Below, piece after piece: positions 14,191-14,305 of a stretch of 14,305 nt of DNA (the first letter of the stretch is position 1; every line of letters starts with the position of its first letter). Origin of the DNA: Hyphomicrobiales bacterium. GTDB lineage: Bacteria; Pseudomonadota; Alphaproteobacteria; Rhizobiales; TMED25. The translations under genes were made by a program, and so were the position numbers. The notes below the pieces were generated by a model, which searched no databases, was not told where the DNA came from, and worked only from the letters and a program-made list of their open reading frames with translations. The DNA lies in contig JADHLM010000021.1 in NCBI GenBank assembly GCA_016780665.1, forward strand, positions 1 to 14,305. Reading direction: 5' to 3'.

Positions 14191-14211
14191 AATTAAAATA
14201 TTTTTTTAATT
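14191..14211. repeat. A/T-only inverted repeat overlapping the divK-like stop codon
   Basis: AATTAAAA (14191-14198) and TTTTAATT (14204-14211) form a perfect 8-base inverted repeat with a 5-base loop that covers the TAA of the response regulator gene. It contains only A-T pairs and would be thermally weak. It could contribute to termination from either side, but it may be chance in this composition. Confidence 0.3.
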
Positions 14212-14305
14212 TTTATTTTCAAGAAACTTATTTACATTTTCTATAAAAGGATCCATTGATATTGGCTTTGACATATAACCCTCGCATCCCAATGATAGAA
14301 TTTTT
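14206..14305 (-). CDS. divK: DivK-like single-domain response regulator, C-terminal end (5' end outside window)
   Basis: The last 33 residues of a receiver-domain protein read from the window edge to the TAA at 14206-14208. The segment LGCEGYMSKPIS holds the conserved Lys-Pro of CheY-like receivers (Lys contacts the phospho-aspartate). The protein stops about 18 residues later at FLENKN, so no output domain follows the receiver. The sequence after KP (ISMDPFIENVNKFLE) resembles DivK, the alphaproteobacterial cell-cycle regulator that works with PleC, DivJ and DivL. divK, usually together with pleD, commonly neighbours rpmG in this class. The phosphorylated Asp and most of the domain are outside the window, so the specific identity rests on context. 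Confidence 0.65.
   Translation of the reverse strand, partial: KILSLGCEGYMSKPISMDPFIENVNKFLENKN

Noticed and set aside
13951..14205. tmRNA, SRP RNA, RNase P RNA or tRNA in the rpmG-divK gap
   Set aside because: I find no T-arm (GGTTCGA-type) or CCA end, no tag reading frame, no SRP GGAAGGAAGCAGCC-like domain and no RNase P GAGGAAAGTCC core. 6S RNA cannot be excluded by eye, but the expected single long rod with a central bubble is not evident.
1..14305. Mobile elements, phage genes, CRISPR arrays or a defence or biosynthetic cluster
   Set aside because: No transposase, integrase, spaced direct repeats, terminal inverted repeats or unfamiliar multi-gene cassette is visible. All large genes belong to known families.

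Overview
The window is an AT-rich, very tightly packed stretch of chromosome that most likely comes from a streamlined marine-type alphaproteobacterium. This is inferred from gene order and sequence character. The layout gatC-gatA beside a divergent ruvX, then pyrB, a dihydroorotase homologue, plsY and topA, then rpmG and a DivK-like response regulator, is an alphaproteobacterial arrangement. The L33 protein is the short, cysteine-free form usual there, and the PyrC homologue carries substitutions I recall from alphaproteobacterial pyrB-linked copies. Intergenic gaps are mostly a few bases, and no insertion sequence, tRNA, rRNA or CRISPR array is visible.

Bases 1-3445 are an accessory metabolic block. 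It holds the 3' part of a ketopantoate-reductase-family gene (+), a pair on the minus strand (a YfcG-type glutathione transferase, then a PcaF/PaaJ-type 3-oxoadipyl-CoA thiolase), and a divergent EamA-family transporter (+). Bases 3450-6711 are the complete gatC-gatA-gatB operon on the minus strand, encoding the transamidosome that corrects Glu-tRNA(Gln) and/or Asp-tRNA(Asn). ruvX (pre-16S rRNA processing / YqgF nuclease) is read divergently from gatC. A Gfo/Idh/MocA oxidoreductase on the minus strand sits between ruvX and pyrB and interrupts the otherwise familiar order.

Bases 8332-13724 form one plus-strand operon. It contains aspartate carbamoyltransferase, a dihydroorotase homologue whose metal ligands are replaced (probably a non-catalytic PyrX-like partner of PyrB), the PlsY acyltransferase for phospholipid synthesis, and DNA topoisomerase I. 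rpmG follows, then a convergent DivK-like gene cut by the window end. dprA and rnr, which often accompany plsY and topA in this group, are absent.

The least explained part is the 255-base gap between rpmG and the DivK-like gene (13951-14205). It contains a long near-perfect hairpin with an AGGAGG loop (14040-14096), followed by a strikingly GC-rich structured segment (14102-14147) in an otherwise AT-rich genome. This looks like an RNA gene or regulatory RNA that I cannot assign to a known family, and it is the best candidate here for something undescribed. The remainder is ordinary housekeeping sequence.
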